Below, in pieces: positions 8,399-16,437 of a DNA stretch of 64,000 bases. The stretch lies in the NCBI RefSeq assembly GCF_036178845.1, contig NZ_CP108070.1, forward strand, positions 6,882,001 through 6,946,000. The letters are read 5' to 3'. Within the stretch, counting starts at the first letter, position 1, and each line of letters begins with the position of its first letter. This DNA comes from Streptomyces sp. NBC_00271. Lineage in GTDB: Bacteria > Actinomycetota > Actinomycetes > Streptomycetales > Streptomycetaceae. A program made the position numbers and the translations under genes. Under the pieces are notes generated by a model. It was given only the letters and a program-made list of their open reading frames with translations, was not told where the DNA came from and ran no database searches.

Positions 8399-8667
8399 CA
8401 CAGCGTCGGCTCCTCATCGAGACGCTTACCGCAGTGCGGGCACACGTCGTCGGCGTCGATGTGCAGCCGTGACCAGCAGCGCAGGCACACCCGCGCGGCG
8501 ACCGGTTTGCCGGACTGCTCGATGCGGTGGGTTTCCGGGGTGGTCTGGAACAGCGGTTTGCGCGGCTGTCGGCAGATCTCGCAGCGTGCGTGTGGGCTGC
8601 CCTCCGGATAGGTGAGCTGGGCCCCGGCCGGGGGCGTGGATGGTTCCTCCTTCTTCTTGCTGGTCAC
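8395..8667 (-). CDS. small zinc-ribbon protein
   Basis: A 90-residue product with three CxxC pairs: CEIC, CLRC and CPHC, the last followed by GKRLDEE. This is the pattern of a zinc ribbon of the kind that binds nucleic acid or rigidifies a small adaptor. The GTG at 8667 has AGGGAGG upstream and overlaps the previous stop (GTGA); the end overlaps the next gene in the same way. Function is unknown. It is part of the tightly coupled run between the methyltransferase and the polymerase. Confidence 0.72.
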   Translation of the reverse strand: MTSKKKEEPSTPPAGAQLTYPEGSPHARCEICRQPRKPLFQTTPETHRIEQSGKPVAARVCLRCWSRLHIDADDVCPHCGKRLDEEPTLW

Positions 8668-8933
8668 GTGCTGTTCCTCCCTTCGTCGCGGGTGTCGCAA
8701 GGCGGGCACTCCCACAGCAGCGGCACGGTGCCCAGGTTCATCGGGCGGCGGCAGCGCGGGCAGGGCAGCGGTGTGGGCGGCGGCAGGATGCGGGCCAGCC
8801 ACGTGTAGCCGTCCCCGGCCAGCGCGCGGCCGTAGGCGGCGGTATTGGCGGCCTGGTAGCGGACCGCCCCGGGCATCTGCTCCGGGTCGGTCTCGGCGTC
8901 GAACAGGGCCAGTTCGGCGGGCGGGGCGGTCAC
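8664..8933 (-). CDS. small zinc-ribbon protein
   Basis: An 89-residue product starting at GTG 8933 (GGGAGG upstream; GTGA overlap with the methyltransferase stop). It has a helical N-terminal half (FDAETDPEQMPGAVRYQAAN) and a C-terminal zinc-ribbon-like pair CPRC...CPPC about 20 residues apart. It ends by overlapping the next small zinc-ribbon gene. No known family was recognised; a nucleic-acid-associated accessory role is only a guess from the fold. Confidence 0.7.
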   Translation of the reverse strand: MTAPPAELALFDAETDPEQMPGAVRYQAANTAAYGRALAGDGYTWLARILPPPTPLPCPRCRRPMNLGTVPLLWECPPCDTRDEGRNST

Positions 8934-9658
8934 GCCGCCTCCCGCGCCGCGAGTGCGGCGAGGTAGCCGCGGCCGATCCACTCGGTGTAGGCGGGTGGGA
9001 TGGCCTCGGTTAGCTCCTCGCGGATGTCGGTCCACGTGATACCCATCGCCGCTTGCAGCTCGGGGATGGAAGGCTTACCCCCGCCGGCGCCGTACGCGGC
9101 GACGTACGGGCCGTCGAAGTACTCACCGTGCCGCCACCCGCGCACCCTCCCCCGGTGCGGGACGTGCGCCGGCCGGGCAAGCGTCCAGCCGCCCAACTCG
9201 AAGTTGCGGTGCCGGATCACCCCGAGCCCGAACATCTCACCGCACAGGGTCAGGTCTTTGCGGATCTCCGCGCGGCCGTTGGGCTGCTCGATGACGTACG
9301 GCAGCCCGGTCTTGTCGAGCAGGTCACGGGTGGGTGCCACCAGGTCTTCGTGGGTGCCGCCCCACCCTTGCGAGCGGTTGGTGCCCACGGTCAGGGAGCA
9401 CTTGCCCTGGCACGGCGGGGAGGCGTGGACCAGCGTGTACCGCTCGATGTCCCCCGTGGTGATCAGGTGGGCGAGGTATTCGAGCGCGTCACCCCGGTGA
9501 TACGGGAAGGGGTAGTTCGGGCAGTCAGCGATGTCACAGCCGTCCACGTCGAACCCTGCTCGCTGGTAGCCGGTACCGGCGCCGCCGGCGCACGAGAACA
9601 CGTCCAGCGCTCGCGGCCGTAAGCCGTGCGCTCGCCGGATGTCGGTGGGTTGGGTCAT
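8930..9658 (-). CDS. DNA cytosine-5 methyltransferase, short phage/element type
   Basis: 242 residues. Motif I is LDVFSCAGGAGTGYQRAGF (residues 19-37), which binds S-adenosylmethionine, and motif IV is ASPPCQG with catalytic C83. The ending YTEWIGRGYLAAL resembles the last helix of phage C5-MTases. It lacks a long target-recognition region and has no restriction partner nearby, so it is probably a solitary methylase protecting element DNA from host restriction. I chose the ATG at 9658 (GGAG 10 nt upstream); the frame upstream to 9859 is low-complexity Arg-rich and unlikely to be translated. Confidence 0.88.
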   Translation of the reverse strand: MTQPTDIRRAHGLRPRALDVFSCAGGAGTGYQRAGFDVDGCDIADCPNYPFPYHRGDALEYLAHLITTGDIERYTLVHASPPCQGKCSLTVGTNRSQGWGGTHEDLVAPTRDLLDKTGLPYVIEQPNGRAEIRKDLTLCGEMFGLGVIRHRNFELGGWTLARPAHVPHRGRVRGWRHGEYFDGPYVAAYGAGGGKPSIPELQAAMGITWTDIREELTEAIPPAYTEWIGRGYLAALAAREAA

Positions 9659-9747
9659 GCTGGGAGGTCTCCAGATCTCTTTGAAGGGACTGGACTGCCG
9701 GAGCGGGCCGCGATCTTTGGCGAGATGTGGGCGGCCCGCTCCGGGCT

Positions 9748-10059
9748 TCATTCGCCCTTGCCGCGGGCGAGTTTGAGGGTGATGCCACCGGCCCCGACGG
9801 GCCCGGCGGCGCCGGCGATGACGGTGGCGGTGTGCGCGGCGGCGTCCATCAGCGCGCACAGCGCGGCGACCAGTCCCCAGCCTCCGAGGACGACGGCGCC
9901 GGCGATGGCGAACGGGACCAGGACCCGGCGCCAGGCGATGGCGTTGGGGTCGGTGGTCTGGACGACGATGACGACGGGCTGCCCGATCGCCTGCGCGCGG
10001 TTCCAGGTGTCGGCAGGGATGTGCGGGGCGAGGAACCCCGGCGGGTCCGTCCGGTCCAT
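9748..10059 (-). CDS. small membrane protein, element operon
   Basis: A 103-residue product with two hydrophobic stretches (VLVPFAIAGAVVLGGWGLVA and a C-terminal Ala/Gly-rich segment), so probably a small inner-membrane protein. AAGGAG stands 7 nt before the ATG at 10059. It lies between the transfer translocase and the methyltransferase. Small membrane proteins in this place in AICEs are usually linked to transfer or intramycelial spread, but nothing here proves it. Confidence 0.65.
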   Translation of the reverse strand: MDRTDPPGFLAPHIPADTWNRAQAIGQPVVIVVQTTDPNAIAWRRVLVPFAIAGAVVLGGWGLVAALCALMDAAAHTATVIAGAAGPVGAGGITLKLARGKGE

Positions 10060-10103
10060 GACGTGCTCCTTCAAGTCGGGGGTGGGTGGAATCGGGAGAA
10101 GCA

Positions 10104-10135
10104 GGAACCCCTGGGGATGTGGCCCCAGGGGTTCC
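10104..10135. terminator. intrinsic terminator after the TraB-type gene
   Basis: A perfect 13-bp stem (GGAACCCCTGGGG at 10104-10116 with 10123-10135) and 6-nt loop lies in the 98-bp gap between the translocase stop and the next gene. Confidence 0.75.
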
Positions 10136-10157
10136 GTCCGTTCGTTGGCGCTGCTGG

Positions 10158-12245
10158 TCAGTCCATGACCGACTTCATGAGCGCCTCGGCCTCGGCCAGC
10201 GCGGCGGATCCCGCTGTGCCGGTGCGGCGCGGCCTCTTGCCGCGCCCGCCCGTCTTGGTCCCGCCCTCGGGCTCGATGAGGTCGGAGTCGGGTGCGTTCC
10301 AGTCGCCCCACAGACCGCGCTTGTCCAGCTCGCTAATCTCGTGGTCGGTGAGGTGGGCCACCAGGCCGGGGAAAAGGTGGTCGATGCTCTGGCCGGGGGC
10401 GAACACCTGCAGCGTGCGCAGCCGGGGCGCCTCGTTGCCCTCGATGATCCAGCCGACGCCGCCCGTGTTCGGGTCCGCCGGGGGCTCTGCCTCGCCCTTC
10501 ATGATGCGGTCGAAGCGGCCGGTTGCCTTCAGGCTGGTGAAGGTGCGTGGCAGCGGTTCGGGGATCTTGTCCTTCGGGAAGCCGAGGGCCTTGAATTCCT
10601 CGGTGATCCTGCCGGGCGGGGTGCGCAGCAGGACCGGGATGGAGTTCTCCCGGATGTTCTCCGCCATCAGGCGCGTGAAGCCGTCCTGCACTTCGGCGGA
10701 CTGGGCGCCGATGCCCAGGCCGATGCCGTACTTGCGGCCCTTGACCGTGACCTGCTCGCCCAGGTCGGTGATCTCCGCCCCGTACACCGGGTGCCGGGCC
10801 GCGGACAGGAACTCGTCCAGCAGCGCTTTGAGCGGCAGGTAGGGGCAGCCGACGGCGTCCGGGCTCCAGTCGTGGTAGCCGCCATCGGCCCAGGGCATCT
10901 CGCCGCGGATCTCCATCAGCGCGATGAGCATGCGCAGCAGGCGCACCATGTACAGCGGCCCGTACCCGAGCCGGGCGACGTGCTCGGCGAGCATCCGCGT
11001 CTTGCCGTCCGGCGCTTCGGCGGCCACCATCACGATCGCGCCCCAGTTGGCGTAGGCCGCGGCCGCCGCCCCGATCAGCTCCGTCTTGCCGCCGCCGGAC
11101 GGCGCGATGTACATGTCGTGAGCGGCGCCGCGCGGTGTGTAGACGCGCCCACGGGCGGGCTGGCCGTTCTCCAGGAAACCGACCACGTACCGGCCATCAG
11201 CTCCTGGCGTCAGCAGGTCCCTGCTCGCCGGGTAGACCTTGGACAGCGGGGAGACGTCCCACACCTGGGCCATGACCTGGTCGCCGTCGTCGTAGAACTG
11301 CACGACGTTGTCCTCGGGCTTGACCCCGAGGACAGCGCACATGGCCGCGGTGTCCCACAGCGGCTCGCCGCCGTCCGTACTACGCGCGATCCAGTAGGTG
11401 AAGCCGCGCTGCGTGTCGCGGCCCTTCCTGACAAACCTGGTGTTCGGGACCGGGCCCTTGGCGTGGCCGACCTTGAGGTCCCACCATTCGGCGTCGGTCA
11501 GCGCCTGCCGCGGCCGGCTGGCGGCGTCGGGTGTGACGCGGACTTCCGCCCAGCCGGGGCCGGAGGGGCGGCCCGCAGTGCGCTGGGTGCGCAGGATCTG
11601 CACCTCTTCCGGTTCCGGCTCGACGCCGAAGGCGGCGGCCACGTCGACCTCCGTCAGGCTGGTGATGGGGCGGCCCTCTTCGGAGGCGCGCAGCATCATC
11701 GTGAAGTCGTGCGGCATGCCCGGATGGCGCTCGACGTGGGCGACGACCGTCCGACCCGGCCTGCCAGCGCGCTCCCACAGGTACCGGACACCCTGGGTGA
11801 AGTCATCGACACCCCAGTCCGCCGCGGGCTCGGGCTCTACGGCCGGCGCCAGTTGCGGGACGGCGACGTGCGTCAGGACAGGGCGGCGGCCCTTGCGCGA
11901 GGTCCGCGACAGCGGGGAGAACAGCACCCCGAGGGCGGCCCAGCCCGCGGCCAGCAGCGCATCCGGGCCCCAGCCGGACGTCTGCAACGCGAAGATGTCG
12001 ACCCCCAGGGCCGTCACCAGAGGCGACAGCCGGATCAGCGTGCAGCCGGCGCCGTGCGCGCCGTCGTGCAGCTTCTTGGCGGCCAGCGCCGTCGCGGCGG
12101 CTCCGGCCGCGAGGATGACGCCGTTGACTGTGCCGTCCGGGGAGGCGTTGGGGGCGATGGCCAGCACGGGCGCGCCCGCCGCGTACATCCAGCGCTCCAG
12201 GACGACACTGCGGGGCGTGCGCCATGCGATGCCAGTGGCGGACAC
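10158..12245 (-). CDS. traB: TraB-type conjugal DNA translocase (FtsK/SpoIIIE-like)
   Basis: A 695-residue protein. The N-terminal ~115 residues contain hydrophobic segments (VLAIAP..., LLAAGWAALGVLF). A FtsK-like motor follows, with Walker A APSGGGKTEL (residues 381-390) and a later QSAEVQDGFTRLMAENIREN region. The C-terminus is basic and ends in helices, as expected of a DNA-recognition tail. TraB proteins of Streptomyces elements move double-stranded DNA between hyphae as a single-protein conjugation machine. The GTG start at 12245 has AGGAGG 7 nt upstream. No clt repeat site was identified, though dyad-rich DNA at 18131-18680 is a candidate. Confidence 0.88.
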   Translation of the reverse strand: MSATGIAWRTPRSVVLERWMYAAGAPVLAIAPNASPDGTVNGVILAAGAAATALAAKKLHDGAHGAGCTLIRLSPLVTALGVDIFALQTSGWGPDALLAAGWAALGVLFSPLSRTSRKGRRPVLTHVAVPQLAPAVEPEPAADWGVDDFTQGVRYLWERAGRPGRTVVAHVERHPGMPHDFTMMLRASEEGRPITSLTEVDVAAAFGVEPEPEEVQILRTQRTAGRPSGPGWAEVRVTPDAASRPRQALTDAEWWDLKVGHAKGPVPNTRFVRKGRDTQRGFTYWIARSTDGGEPLWDTAAMCAVLGVKPEDNVVQFYDDGDQVMAQVWDVSPLSKVYPASRDLLTPGADGRYVVGFLENGQPARGRVYTPRGAAHDMYIAPSGGGKTELIGAAAAAYANWGAIVMVAAEAPDGKTRMLAEHVARLGYGPLYMVRLLRMLIALMEIRGEMPWADGGYHDWSPDAVGCPYLPLKALLDEFLSAARHPVYGAEITDLGEQVTVKGRKYGIGLGIGAQSAEVQDGFTRLMAENIRENSIPVLLRTPPGRITEEFKALGFPKDKIPEPLPRTFTSLKATGRFDRIMKGEAEPPADPNTGGVGWIIEGNEAPRLRTLQVFAPGQSIDHLFPGLVAHLTDHEISELDKRGLWGDWNAPDSDLIEPEGGTKTGGRGKRPRRTGTAGSAALAEAEALMKSVMD

Positions 12246-12273
12246 GGGAAACCTCCTGGTTCCGGGAAAGGGC

Positions 12274-12302
12274 GAGGGCAGCCCCGTGGCGGGGCTGCCC
12301 TC
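12274..12302. terminator. hairpin between transfer genes
   Basis: A 13-bp stem (12274-12286 with 12290-12302) and tight 3-nt loop lies between the gene ending at 12324 and the traB-like start, possibly reducing read-through into the translocase gene. Confidence 0.5.
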
Positions 12303-12323
12303 GGTGGTGGTGAGGTCGCTGGG

Positions 12324-12743
12324 TCAGTTGTTCCTGACGAATGCGCCGGGTTTCGGGGTCCGTTCCCTGCGCTGGCGGACGGTGTGCAGACGCTCGTAGC
12401 GCTTCTGGTGCGTGACCTGCGTCCGGTGCGCCTTGGCGGCGACCTCGCCGGCCTTTTCGACCAGCCTTGCGCCGTCGGTCGCGACGCCGCCCAGGGCGGT
12501 CGCGACGGCCATCGCGAGTTCGACGGGCTTGCGGTCGAACTCGGTCTCTGCTGCGCGCCGGGAGACGCTGCCGGCCCTGGTGGCGTTCTGACCGACGCGC
12601 GTGGCGAGCAGGTCGAGCAGCACCTTTGCCTGGTCCATGTCCTCCGCGAAGCCTTTCAGCTTGCGCTGGAGGGCGGTGTAGCGGGCCTCTCCTCCGGCGG
12701 CCGGCGTAAGGGTTTTGCTGCCTGCGGGTTCGATCTCACCCAT
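12324..12743 (-). CDS. helical hypothetical protein of the transfer region
   Basis: A 139-residue, mostly alpha-helical protein (ARYTALQRKLKGFAEDMDQ, then AMAVATALGGVATDGARLVE) with a basic C-terminal third rich in Arg and His. GGAGAG stands before the ATG at 12743. No membrane segment or catalytic motif is visible. The position immediately upstream of the translocase suggests an accessory transfer factor, but this is inference only. Confidence 0.68.
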   Translation of the reverse strand: MGEIEPAGSKTLTPAAGGEARYTALQRKLKGFAEDMDQAKVLLDLLATRVGQNATRAGSVSRRAAETEFDRKPVELAMAVATALGGVATDGARLVEKAGEVAAKAHRTQVTHQKRYERLHTVRQRRERTPKPGAFVRNN

Positions 12744-12752
12744 GTCGCTCTC

Positions 12753-14720
12753 CTAGTGGTGGCTCGCGGCGGAAGCCATGGTCAGACCCGAGTCCTTCAT
12801 CGCGGCGATGTCCTCGCCGTAGACGTTGGCGACCCAGTCGGAGGCGGTGTGCGCGTAGTCGGCGGCCGTGCGGCTGACCTGGGCGAAGTGGTCCGCCATA
12901 ACGGCCATGGCGGCGGCATCGCTCGCGAGGCCGGACACCTCGTCGGCGACCTCGGTGATGACGTTGTCGTCGTCGGCCAACTCTGCGGCGATCGCCTTGA
13001 GTTCGCGTGCGATCCGGCCCAGTGCTTCGGACAGCCGCTCGGCCACGTCCCGGTCCTGTCCAGCCTGGAGGGCGATGTCCTCCATCTCGTGCATGTACTG
13101 GTAGACGGTTATGGATGCCCGGTGCTTGGTGGCCAGGTCGGACTGTCCGGGTGCGGTTGCGCTCATGACGTTCTCCTGCGTGGTTGGGCTGTTGGTGCCG
13201 GGTCGCTGCGCGTGCGGCTCCGGTGCGGGCGGCAGACCTTTGGGCCCGGGGGCGATTGCCGCCGGCTCGGACGGGGCGGGCTGCCGGCTCGACGGCGCGT
13301 CGGCACGCTCGACGGTGATACCGGCCTCTTCCGCCGGGATAGGACCGCCGGGCTCCTCCGGGGCAGGGCGGTTCTTGCTGAACTTCTCCCAGAAACGGCC
13401 CCTCTCGGGCCCGTCCTCGCCGGGCCTCGCGGTCTCCTCGGCATCCGGCCCGGCCTTGCCGCCGGCGCCTTTGCCGGGGGCGCCGTCCGGCTTCGCCTCC
13501 TCAGGGCCACCATCGGCCTTCTCCGGGCCGCTCTTGCCACCCTCCGGCTTTGCCTCGTCACCCTTTGGGCCGCCAGAAGGCGCATCAGGGGCGACTTTGG
13601 GCGCGTCCTTCGGCTTGCTGTCCTTCGGCTTCCCGGAGCCCTTCTCCTTGCCGTCCTTCTTGTCGCCCTTGCGGAGGTCGACCTTCTCTGTCTTCTCGCG
13701 GTCCGCGGCGCCGTCTTTCCCGCCCTGCTTGCGCTTGTGGTCGGCGGTCTTGTCGGACTTGCGCTCGCCTGCGGCCTTGTCCTTCTTGCGGTCATCGCGG
13801 GACTTCTCCTCCCGCTTGCGCTGATCGTCCTTGGCCTTCTGATCGGCGATCTTGGACGCCTGCTTGCCGGCCCTGGATGCCTGCTTGTCGGCCTTGCGCT
13901 GGTCGGCGGCCTTTCGCCGGTCATCGCGGGCCTTGTCGTCCGCCCGCCGTTTCCGTTCGTTGGCCTTGGCTGCCGCGGCCTGCTCCTGGCCCCTGGCCTT
14001 GGCTTTGTCGGCAGCGGCTTTGTTCTGCGCCTTCCTGCGGTCGGCGTCCGCCCTCGCCTTCGCCTTGTCGTCAGGCTTCGGCGCGACCTTGGACTGAGGC
14101 TTCGGTGCAGGCTTGGGCTGAGGCTTCGGCGTGGTCCCCTGCTGGCCTCGCTTGGATCGTCCCTTGTCCGCACCCATACCGGCGGCGGATGCCTTCCCCG
14201 CCGCCTTCGCCCGGTCGGCGTCCGCCTTGCCCTTGGCCGCCGCCCGGTCCGCCTGGGCCTTCATCTGCGCCGTGCGGAGCTTGTTGCGTGCTTCCAGCAG
14301 TGCCAGGTCCCGCTTGGTCTGCGCCTCCAGCCGGGCTGCCTTGTGGGCAATCTCGGCCTCACGCAGCGGCGCCTCCGCTTCCATACGGGCCTGTCCGAGG
14401 CGGATGCGGTAGTCGATCCAGGCGCCCAGACGCTCGGCAAGCGGGGTACGGGGGGTGAACTCGCCCTGCGCACCCCCATCGTGGCCCGCTTCGCCGTCCC
14501 CGCCGGGGACCACGACGTTCGGCAGCGTGGAGGCCATCGCCTGCTGGGGGTCCATCGGTTGCGGGATCGCCGGGAGCTCCAGCGTGGTCTCTTCTGGAGT
14601 CTCCGGTGGAATGTCGTCGGGGCCGTAGAGACGGCCCAGATCCGGGATCACCGGCGGGCGGCTCGTCACATCGTCGCCGGCGGGGAAGTGAATCAGCCTT
14701 CCCTCGGTGTCGTCGGACAC
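12753..14720 (-). CDS. large Lys/Ala-rich coiled-coil protein of the transfer region
   Basis: A 655-residue protein from a GTG at 14720 with GAGGAGGG upstream. Residues ~95-170 form a long charged helix (LGQARMEAEAPLREAEIAHK). Residues ~170-400 are extremely Lys/Asp/Arg/Ala-rich and low in complexity, ~400-515 are Pro/Glu-rich, and the last 137 residues form a separate helical domain. An internal ATG at 13166 has GGAGA 8 nt upstream and would give that last domain as an independent 137-residue protein. Similar proteins in AICEs are often called ATP/GTP-binding, but no P-loop is visible here. A structural or DNA-associated role in transfer is possible. Confidence 0.72.
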   Translation of the reverse strand: MSDDTEGRLIHFPAGDDVTSRPPVIPDLGRLYGPDDIPPETPEETTLELPAIPQPMDPQQAMASTLPNVVVPGGDGEAGHDGGAQGEFTPRTPLAERLGAWIDYRIRLGQARMEAEAPLREAEIAHKAARLEAQTKRDLALLEARNKLRTAQMKAQADRAAAKGKADADRAKAAGKASAAGMGADKGRSKRGQQGTTPKPQPKPAPKPQSKVAPKPDDKAKARADADRRKAQNKAAADKAKARGQEQAAAAKANERKRRADDKARDDRRKAADQRKADKQASRAGKQASKIADQKAKDDQRKREEKSRDDRKKDKAAGERKSDKTADHKRKQGGKDGAADREKTEKVDLRKGDKKDGKEKGSGKPKDSKPKDAPKVAPDAPSGGPKGDEAKPEGGKSGPEKADGGPEEAKPDGAPGKGAGGKAGPDAEETARPGEDGPERGRFWEKFSKNRPAPEEPGGPIPAEEAGITVERADAPSSRQPAPSEPAAIAPGPKGLPPAPEPHAQRPGTNSPTTQENVMSATAPGQSDLATKHRASITVYQYMHEMEDIALQAGQDRDVAERLSEALGRIARELKAIAAELADDDNVITEVADEVSGLASDAAAMAVMADHFAQVSRTAADYAHTASDWVANVYGEDIAAMKDSGLTMASAASHH

Positions 14721-14821
14721 GGATTCCCTCCTCTCAAGTCTTGACGGAGAGTGGTCGGTTCGCGTACGCGCGTGCGCGTCTGGGCGTCTAGGTGCCTGGG
14801 CGCCTGCGCCTTGGAGGTTCC

Positions 14822-14855
14822 AAAGAGGGGCCCCGCGGCGACGGGACCCCTCTTT
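14822..14855. terminator. intrinsic terminator
   Basis: A 9-bp AAAGAGGGG stem with its complement plus 3 more pairs after one mismatch (14822-14834 with 14843-14855) lies downstream of the gene ending at 14872, minus-strand sense. Confidence 0.65.
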
Positions 14856-14871
14856 CGCACGGTCGCGGCGG

Positions 14872-15117
14872 TTACGCCGTGTGCTTGGTGTAGATCGCGT
14901 TCAAGTCGTGGGCGAGCAGCCGCAGCGACTGCACATCACCCCGCTTGTACGCCTTGCTGCCGTGCGTCTGGAGCAGCATCAGCACGAAGTAGAGGACACC
15001 CAAGTCCTCACCGTGCCGGTCGATGAACCGCTGCTGCTGCCGCATCAGATACTCGCGGCTGCGCTGCTTGCGCAGCTCCTCCTTGGTGAGCGGCCGGGCG
15101 GGCATCGAAGTGCTCAC
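14872..15117 (-). CDS. small hypothetical protein
   Basis: An 81-residue basic protein starting at GTG 15117, which overlaps the upstream stop as GTGA. It is predicted largely helical (LTKEELRKQRSREYLMRQQQ at the N-terminus, then LGVLYFVLMLLQTHG). No family was recognised. It is the last gene of a coupled pair, followed by a hairpin terminator. Confidence 0.65.
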   Translation of the reverse strand: MSTSMPARPLTKEELRKQRSREYLMRQQQRFIDRHGEDLGVLYFVLMLLQTHGSKAYKRGDVQSLRLLAHDLNAIYTKHTA

Positions 15118-15569
15118 GCGCTCTCCTTCCCGAGATCGAAGACGGAGGCCGGACTCGTGTAGCGCGGCGACTGCGGCACGGTGGTGCCGTTGACCGCCTG
15201 GGCCGGGACGGCGCCCTTCTTGCGGGCCTTCTCCAGGGCCTTCTGCCGGCGCTTGCCGGGCAGGGTCCGCACGTCCTCCTCGAACGCGTGCCGCGCGGCG
15301 GTGGCCTTCTCCATCTCGGCGGCAGCCGCTTCGAGGTGCTTCAGTACGCGCCGCATCGACTTCTCGACCTGCGCGGACCGCATCCGGGGGTGGTACCAGC
15401 GATCACCGTCCACGCGAGTGTTGCGGCAGTGGACCCTCGCTTCGCGAGCGAGGACGGCCAGGCTGTCCTCCGAGTCCAGGAGGCTGCTCTGGTGGCTCTT
15501 GAGGTAGGTGGTGAAGGCGTGCGGGTTGGCCGCCACGTCACGCAGCGGCGCGGGGTTCTGCTCGTTCAC
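15114..15569 (-). CDS. hypothetical protein, helical and basic
   Basis: A 151-residue product from GTG 15569 (AAGGAG upstream). It is mainly helical, with an AQVEKSMRRVLKHLEAAAAE stretch and a basic segment (KRRQKALEKARKKG) that could bind nucleic acid. It overlaps the next gene by 4 nt. No recognised domain; it belongs to the run of small element genes upstream of the Lys-rich protein. Confidence 0.65.
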   Translation of the reverse strand: MNEQNPAPLRDVAANPHAFTTYLKSHQSSLLDSEDSLAVLAREARVHCRNTRVDGDRWYHPRMRSAQVEKSMRRVLKHLEAAAAEMEKATAARHAFEEDVRTLPGKRRQKALEKARKKGAVPAQAVNGTTVPQSPRYTSPASVFDLGKESA

Positions 15570-15600
15570 GGGTGGAACACTCCTTCGAGAAAAGGGCTGG

Positions 15601-16131
15601 TCACGCCTCTGTGTGGATGCGTCGGCCGTCAGTCCTGCGGATGACCAGCCATGCCACCTGGGCGGCGATGGTGGTGATCAGCCACAGCGTCAGGAGCGGT
15701 CCGGCGAGCGGGCCGAACGCGGCGGCCATCGCCAGCCAGGTCAGCACCGAGGTGGCCCCCAGGGTCAGACCCAGGCGCCACAGCAGGACGGAGCGGCCGG
15801 CCGGGCGGCGCAGCAGGACGAACGCCAGCCACGCCGCCGGGGCGGCGGCCAGCGGGGCGAGGATCAGCCCGGACCACCACGCCCACCAGTGCAGGAGCCC
15901 GGTCAGCGGCAGCGCCAGCACGGCGAGGGCGAGCGGGGCGAGCTGGCGGCGGTGATCCCACACCATGAGCGCCAGGCCGGCGGCCATCTCGCCGGCCAGG
16001 GACCGACGTTCGGGCACGATGACGACGAACGGCTGAGCGGAGCGGCGCCCGCGCTGGCGCGGGATGCGGACGGTGGTGATCCCGGCAGGCACCTTCAGGG
16101 TGCGTATCCGGGAGCGGGTACGGCTGGACAC
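15601..16131 (-). CDS. membrane protein of the transfer/spread region
   Basis: A 176-residue protein from GTG 16131 with AGGAG upstream. A basic N-terminus (RTRSRIRTLKVPAGITTVRI) is followed by about four hydrophobic segments, including LALAVLALPLTGLLHWWAWW and LGATSVLTWLAMAAAFG. Membrane proteins of this size and position in Streptomyces elements are often spread (Spd) proteins that help plasmid DNA cross septa; the assignment rests on context only. Confidence 0.68.
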   Translation of the reverse strand: MSSRTRSRIRTLKVPAGITTVRIPRQRGRRSAQPFVVIVPERRSLAGEMAAGLALMVWDHRRQLAPLALAVLALPLTGLLHWWAWWSGLILAPLAAAPAAWLAFVLLRRPAGRSVLLWRLGLTLGATSVLTWLAMAAAFGPLAGPLLTLWLITTIAAQVAWLVIRRTDGRRIHTEA

Positions 16132-16177
16132 AGCGGATCTCCTGGAGAGAAGGGGCTGGGATGGGGTGCTGTGCGGG

Positions 16178-16408
16178 TCAGAACCGGTCGGGTTCGAGCG
16201 CGAAGAACAGGACGCTGAACCGGTCGTGACCCAGCTCGTCCGCGGCGATGGACCGGATCTCCTGATAGGCCGCGGAGCGGGAGAACACAGCGGGGTCGAA
16301 CGTGGCGACCGACGACACGGTCAGCACGTCGCCAGCGGCGGTCTGGACGGTCAGGATGTAGTGGAAACCGACGGCCCTACCGGCACCGACGCTGGTCGGG
16401 GTGCTCAC
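16178..16408 (-). CDS. small hypothetical protein
   Basis: A 76-residue product from GTG 16408 (GAGGAG upstream). The middle reads YILTVQTAAGDVLTVSSVAT, suggesting a small beta-rich domain, followed by a helix (AYQEIRSIAADELGHDRF). No recognised family. It sits between two membrane protein genes of the presumed spread cluster. Confidence 0.65.
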   Translation of the reverse strand: MSTPTSVGAGRAVGFHYILTVQTAAGDVLTVSSVATFDPAVFSRSAAYQEIRSIAADELGHDRFSVLFFALEPDRF

Positions 16409-16437
16409 GGGGCGACTCCTCACGAGGATGCGGATGT

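Noticed and set aside
10086..14744. A 1552-codon plus-strand open frame over the transfer genes
   Set aside because: It is a shadow of the minus-strand TraB-type and Lys-rich genes; the translation is low-complexity Arg/Gly/Leu with no motif.
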